64,000 nt of DNA from JBDWFY01 sp965275915. Lineage in GTDB: Bacteria; Pseudomonadota; Alphaproteobacteria; Rhizobiales; Stappiaceae. The position numbers were made by a program, and so were the translations under genes. Positions 60,423-64,000 of the stretch are shown piece by piece. The notes under the pieces were generated by a model. It made no database searches and had not been told where the DNA came from. It worked only from the letters and a program-made list of their open reading frames with translations. Location of the stretch: contig CBDHYI010000007.1 of assembly GCA_965275915.1 (NCBI GenBank), positions 558,001 to 622,000 on the forward strand, read 5' to 3'. Every line of letters starts with the position of its first letter. The stretch's first letter is position 1.

Positions 60423-61241
60423 CTACCAAAAAGACGGCAGCGCCGGCGCAAGACAAGCGCCGAGCCGCAACGGCTCAATTGCCGTGGCAAGCCCTGTTCC
60501 CTCATCGATTTCAACCGCGACACCGCTGATGGTCGCCTCGCCGGTTGCCGGCGAAAAGCGCGCGGAGGGAATTTTGCGCAGGAAACGACTGATCGGCTCT
60601 TCCTTTTCCATGCCCAGAACCGAATTGTAATCGCCGCACATGCCTGCATCCGACATGTAAGCCGTTCCGCCGGACAAAATCTGGTGGTCGGCGGTAGGAA
60701 CATGCGTGTGAGTACCGACCACCAGGCTGGCCCGTCCGTCAACAAAGTGGCCCATGGCCTGCTTCTCGCTGGTTGCCTCCGCATGCATATCAATAATGAT
60801 GGCATCGGCCGCCTCACCCAGCGGACAGGCATCGAGTTCCCGAGCGACGGCAGCGAACGGATCGTCCAGGGCGTCCATGAAAATGCGACCCATCACGTTG
60901 ATCACCAGCACCTGTGCGCCATTGCGGGCAGTGAAAAGGTTGGCGCCCTTACCCGGCGCGCCTTCGGGGAAATTGGCCGGCCTGAGGAGCGCACTCTGGC
61001 GCTCGATAAAAACAAGCGCCTCACGCTGATCCCAGACATGATTGCCGGTGGTAATAACATCGGCTCCGGCATCAAGGACCGACTGGCAGATTTCTTCGGT
61101 GATACCAAAACCTCCGGCGGCGTTTTCACCGTTTACAATGACAAAGTCGAGTTGGTGGCGGTCGACAAGATCGGGCAGTTTTTCAATGACAATGCTGCGG
61201 CCCGCCCTGCCGACCAGATCGCCCAAAAAAAGAAGTCGCAT
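60423..61241 (-). CDS. ymdB: YmdB family metallophosphoesterase
   Basis: Cyclic-nucleotide phosphodiesterase-like protein (2',3'-cAMP in Bacillus YmdB). 272 aa. Metal motifs LFLGDLVGRAGR, VNGENAAGGFGI, TTGNHVWDQ, IDMHAEATSEK and GTHTHVPTADHQIL all present. 4 nt after the 5-FCL gene stop, so co-transcribed. The last 15 residues are not conserved. Confidence 0.93.
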   Translation of the reverse strand: MRLLFLGDLVGRAGRSIVIEKLPDLVDRHQLDFVIVNGENAAGGFGITEEICQSVLDAGADVITTGNHVWDQREALVFIERQSALLRPANFPEGAPGKGANLFTARNGAQVLVINVMGRIFMDALDDPFAAVARELDACPLGEAADAIIIDMHAEATSEKQAMGHFVDGRASLVVGTHTHVPTADHQILSGGTAYMSDAGMCGDYNSVLGMEKEEPISRFLRKIPSARFSPATGEATISGVAVEIDEGTGLATAIEPLRLGACLAPALPSFW

Positions 61242-61245
61242 CGCT

Positions 61246-61848
61246 CTATTTTTCCTTGCCTTGAATGACCCCGTGCTCTGTCAGGATCTGATGAAGGCGC
61301 TTGTCATACGGCTCCGCCGGCACCTCGGGCACTTCCTGCCTGGAAAAGGCAACACCGATTCGGGTCACCGGGCCGTTTTCTTCAAGCGCGGCAATTGCGC
61401 GGTCATAATGGCCCTTGCCATAGCCGATGCGCTCCCCCCGGCGATCAAAGGCAGCCAAGGGCATCAGGAGAACATCGGGGCGAATTTCCGGCGCGTCCGG
61501 CCCCGGCCCCATTGTTCCAAACCCGGCTCCGATCAGTTCTCCATCGGGCAGCAATTCCCGGAACAACAAGGTCGGATGCGCAACAATCGGCAAAGCCAGC
61601 CGATGACCGCGCTGGCGCAGAGCATTCATCAGCGGACGGGGGTCGATCTCATCGCGAATGGGCCAAAACCCCGCAACGGCCTGCCCCGGTTCTATGATCA
61701 GGTCATTGAGATAACCAACGATATCCAGCGACGCGGCGATACGGTCCGTCTCCTCAATCGTTCCGCGCAGGCGCAAGGCTTCCCGGCGCAACCGTTCTTT
61801 TTCCGCAATTGCCGAACTGTGTTGCTGCATCCGATGCGTCCCGATCAT
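61246..61848 (-). CDS. 5-formyltetrahydrofolate cyclo-ligase
   Basis: Converts 5-formyl-THF to 5,10-methenyl-THF with ATP. 200 aa. LRREALRLRGTIEETDRIA near the N terminus, GFWPIRDEIDPRPLM, and MPLAAFDRRGERIGYGKGHYDRA, the nucleotide-binding motif. ATG at 61848 or seven codons later. Downstream of 6S RNA, as in many proteobacteria where ssrS and this gene share a transcript. Confidence 0.93.
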   Translation of the reverse strand: MIGTHRMQQHSSAIAEKERLRREALRLRGTIEETDRIAASLDIVGYLNDLIIEPGQAVAGFWPIRDEIDPRPLMNALRQRGHRLALPIVAHPTLLFRELLPDGELIGAGFGTMGPGPDAPEIRPDVLLMPLAAFDRRGERIGYGKGHYDRAIAALEENGPVTRIGVAFSRQEVPEVPAEPYDKRLHQILTEHGVIQGKEK

Positions 61849-61992
61849 GGCTAAATCGTTTTCCGGAGCGCTCTTCGCACAGTTTGCGGCGCCTGAAAAG
61901 CCGCAATGCCGGATTCATCCGCACCAATCGGAGAACCCGCGCGGCACCAAACAGCAGATAACGGTTGTCGGGAAATTTTGAGATCACGGGAA

Positions 61993-62153
61993 GGATGAGG
62001 CCGCACCGACCGTTGGAGTGCTTTGATCCCGGGAACCTACAAAGTAGGTGGGCGCCGTGTATCCAAGTCCACGGACCTGGTCAGGGACAGCTCCCTAAGG
62101 AATCAGTAAGGCCCCGGGGATAAAATGTCCTGACGCGCCGGGCAGCCCCATCC
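61993..62153 (-). ncRNA. ssrS: 6S RNA (SsrS)
   Basis: About 161 nt. Terminal stem GGATGGGGCTGC with the 3' GTGCGGCCTCATCC, and the conserved alphaproteobacterial 3' half TTCCCGGGATCAAAGC, ACTCCAACGG, flanking a CCTAC-TTT-GTAGG hairpin. It lies between zapA and the 5-FCL gene, the usual place. Binds sigma-70 RNA polymerase in stationary phase. The ends are approximate. Confidence 0.88.
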
Positions 62154-62234
62154 TTATTTCAAAAACCGGCTCTCATATAAGTGACAAACTCCGATATTGC
62201 CAGATCAAGAATTTGTTTCCGGCAGCATCGTGGT

Positions 62235-62612
62235 TCAGGCCTGTTCTTCGTGGCTGAGCTGATTGAGGCCCTTGGCCAGGGCTTCGATACGTTCCGCTGC
62301 CTCTTCGACCTTCAAAACCAGCTTTTGCTCCTGTTGTTCCAACTGTGCTGCGGCAGACTGATCGGACTGTCTGAGCCGCTCAAGTTCAGAGCCGTAACTT
62401 TCCAGCTTTTGCTCGGCCTCGAACAGCTGATCAGTCATCATCATCGCCGCCATCACCGTAAGCCGCTGGTCGCCGATTTCGCCGAAACTGTCGCGCAGAT
62501 CCTTCACACAGGCGTCCAGTCGCGCGCCCAATTCGGCCACATGCTCTTCTTCACCGTCATCGCAGGCCATCCGGTAATTGCGGCCGTTAATCTCGACGCT
62601 TACTTGACCCAA
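62235..62612 (-). CDS. zapA: Cell-division protein ZapA
   Basis: FtsZ-ring crosslinker. 125 aa. The globular N-terminal ZapA domain (QVSVEINGRNYRMACDDGEE, LGARLDACVKDLRD) and a coiled-coil tail at about 65-120 (QKLESYGSELERLRQSDQSA). 3 nt after the DUF4164 gene. Confidence 0.94.
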   Translation of the reverse strand: MGQVSVEINGRNYRMACDDGEEEHVAELGARLDACVKDLRDSFGEIGDQRLTVMAAMMMTDQLFEAEQKLESYGSELERLRQSDQSAAAQLEQQEQKLVLKVEEAAERIEALAKGLNQLSHEEQA

Positions 62613-62615
62613 TTG

Positions 62616-62948
62616 TCAGCCTCCATGCCCTTCAAGAACCGATCTTATAGTTTCCATGGCCGTCACAAGGCGACGTGAGACGTCCCGATTGGCCGCTTCG
62701 AGCCGTTCTGACCGCGCCGTCGCCGCATCCAGTGCTTCGGCCATCTGAGCCCGGTCATCGCCCAGTTGTTGAACTTCATCGTGCAAGGTGGCAACGGTCC
62801 GATCACTTTTCAACCTCCGGTCGACAGACGCTTCCAGCTCGCGCAGAGCGGACGACATCCGTGATAACGCGCTGTCCAGTCTGGATGCATCTTCCATGGT
62901 CGATCTCCCGACACGCGGCCTGTTCAGGTCGAACGGCGTCTGTTCCAT
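62616..62948 (-). CDS. DUF4164 coiled-coil protein
   Basis: 110 aa, mostly coiled coil from about residue 20 (LDSALSRMSSALRELEASVD) to 105. DUF4164 proteins lie directly before zapA in Hyphomicrobiales; a division role is inferred from that. Start ATG at 62948; a second in-frame ATG 17 codons later is possible. Confidence 0.85.
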   Translation of the reverse strand: MEQTPFDLNRPRVGRSTMEDASRLDSALSRMSSALRELEASVDRRLKSDRTVATLHDEVQQLGDDRAQMAEALDAATARSERLEAANRDVSRRLVTAMETIRSVLEGHGG

Positions 62949-63503
62949 TTCGCGTCTGCGCGCGGCGGCTCATCAGCGCCAGCTATTCTGGTCCTTGCAG
63001 GAACAATCTCAGACAATCCAATCCGAAGCGTCGCAGAGTGCGGTCAGAACCTCGCTCGGATCGCGTTTGCTGCGGTCCGACTTCATGAAGGAATCTTTCA
63101 ATCATCTCCAGAATAAGGAAACTTTACGCAAGTGACGAACAACCCGTCAATGGCGCAAACGCGTAATCCACGTCTCTCATACCTGACATGCACGACTATT
63201 TTCAACTTACTGTAAAATAGCATGTTTCAATGCGGCATCCTCTTTACCGATCTACCGCGATTTGCACTCCGGCTTTCCCCTGCCTGACCGCATAGTTTCA
63301 GCTTTGGTGTTTCTCGGCAGCGGGCCGATCGTACCTGAATGTCGTCGCTCATGTTGACTCGCCCTTGGTTCCTGATATTTCTCTGCCCGCTTGCCGGCTG
63401 ACTTTTGCAGACTATCGGTCTGGTTCGTGCCTGCTCACAGCACCAATTGGCAACGCCCCCCATGTCGCAGCGTTTGTCTGCGCCGGCCAAATACGGGAAA
63501 CCG
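62949..63503. other. Divergent gap before tkt
   Basis: 555 bases with no supported gene; both the tkt and the DUF4164-zapA promoters must lie here. One GANTC site (63091-63095). Short frames in it are not convincing. Confidence 0.4.
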
Positions 63504-64000
63504 ATGACCGACCTTGAAAAACATACTAAGATGGCGAATGCCATTCGCTTCCTCGCCATTGATGCCGTCGAGAAGGCAAAATCCGGCCATCCCGGTCTGC
63601 CCATGGGCGCCGCAGATATCGCTACGGTACTGTTCACACGGTTTCTGAAATTCGACCCCACACAGCCGAACTGGCCGGACCGGGACCGCTTTGTGCTCTC
63701 AGCCGGTCACGGCTCGATGCTGCTCTATGCCGCTCTGCACCTTCTTGGATATGAAGACTTCACGCTCGAAGAATTGAAAAACTTCCGGCAACTGGGATCG
63801 CGAACAGCAGGTCATCCGGAATTTGGACATGGTGCGGGGATCGAAACAACAACCGGTCCGCTTGGTCAGGGGCTGGCAAATGCCGTTGGCATGGCAATGG
63901 CCGAACGGCTTCAGCGGACGCGTTTTGGCTCCGAAATTATCGATCACCATACCTATGCGATCGCTGGCGACGGATGCTTGATGGAGGGGATCAGCCAGGA
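63504..64000 (+). CDS. tkt: Transketolase (3' end cut by window edge)
   Basis: Thiamine-pyrophosphate enzyme of the pentose phosphate pathway. The first 165 codons are present. HTKMANAIRFLAIDAVEKAKSG, HPGLPMGAADIATVLFTRFLK, VLSAGHGSMLLYAALHLLGY, HPEFGHGAGIETTTGPLGQG and the start of the TPP-binding AGDGCLMEGIS are intact. ATG at 63504. In Hyphomicrobiales gap and pgk usually follow. Confidence 0.97.
   Translation, partial: MTDLEKHTKMANAIRFLAIDAVEKAKSGHPGLPMGAADIATVLFTRFLKFDPTQPNWPDRDRFVLSAGHGSMLLYAALHLLGYEDFTLEELKNFRQLGSRTAGHPEFGHGAGIETTTGPLGQGLANAVGMAMAERLQRTRFGSEIIDHHTYAIAGDGCLMEGISQ

Overview
The window is a chromosomal segment of an alphaproteobacterium, most likely of the order Hyphomicrobiales (Rhizobiales). 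The evidence is the CtrA/ChpT cell-cycle phosphorelay, GANTC (CcrM-type) sites and TTAACC half-sites beside ctrA, the alphaproteobacterial 6S RNA between zapA and the 5-formyltetrahydrofolate cyclo-ligase gene, EipA (DUF1134), DUF4164, the serC-serA pair with a structured serC leader, and palindromic intergenic repeats of the rhizobial type. Nothing seen supports a genus.

Layout. 1-9.7 kb: motility and cell-cycle block, with fliI (cut by the left edge), ctrA, a DUF1203 gene and the chpT-cheA-cheW-cheY-cheB-cheR operon. 10-18.5 kb: envelope and housekeeping genes: a lipoprotein gene with an apparent frameshift, a YHS-domain protein, EipA, a membrane-anchored coiled-coil protein, a MipA/OmpV porin-like protein, peptidase Dcp, a GST and a DMT exporter. 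18.5-26.5 kb: tRNA-Glu, rluD, rpoH, a TPP-riboswitch-controlled thiamine-precursor transporter (permease and binding protein, no ATPase), a large unknown protein and purA.

26.7-35.8 kb is an AT-richer surface-glycan island inserted between purA and serA. It encodes Gmd, a ColD-type dehydratase with His in place of the PLP lysine, a ColC/Fcl-type epimerase-reductase, an FkbM methyltransferase and five glycosyltransferases (GT25, GT11, two GT2, GT10). Together these predict GDP-L-colitose (3,6-dideoxy-L-galactose) and its transfer to a surface polysaccharide. It is the most specific biological prediction in the window.

35.8-54.2 kb: serA, serC, an outer-membrane beta-barrel, glmM, ftsH, tilS, the Tol-Pal system (tolQ-tolR-tolA-tolB-pal-cpoB) and ybgC-ruvB-ruvA-ruvC. 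54.4-59.4 kb: an accessory catabolic operon: an XRE-cupin regulator, a dimethylglycine-dehydrogenase-like flavoprotein, a second FAD amine oxidase and a small cupin. 59.4-64 kb: yebC, ymdB, 5-FCL, 6S RNA, zapA, a DUF4164 gene, and the start of tkt running off the right edge.

No intact insertion sequence, prophage or CRISPR array was found. Points for a second look are the colitose island, three classes of dispersed intergenic repeat, two genes with damaged 5' ends, an orphan plus-strand terminator that suggests a small RNA, and the TPP-controlled transporter that lacks its ATPase and is preceded by a short coupled ORF.
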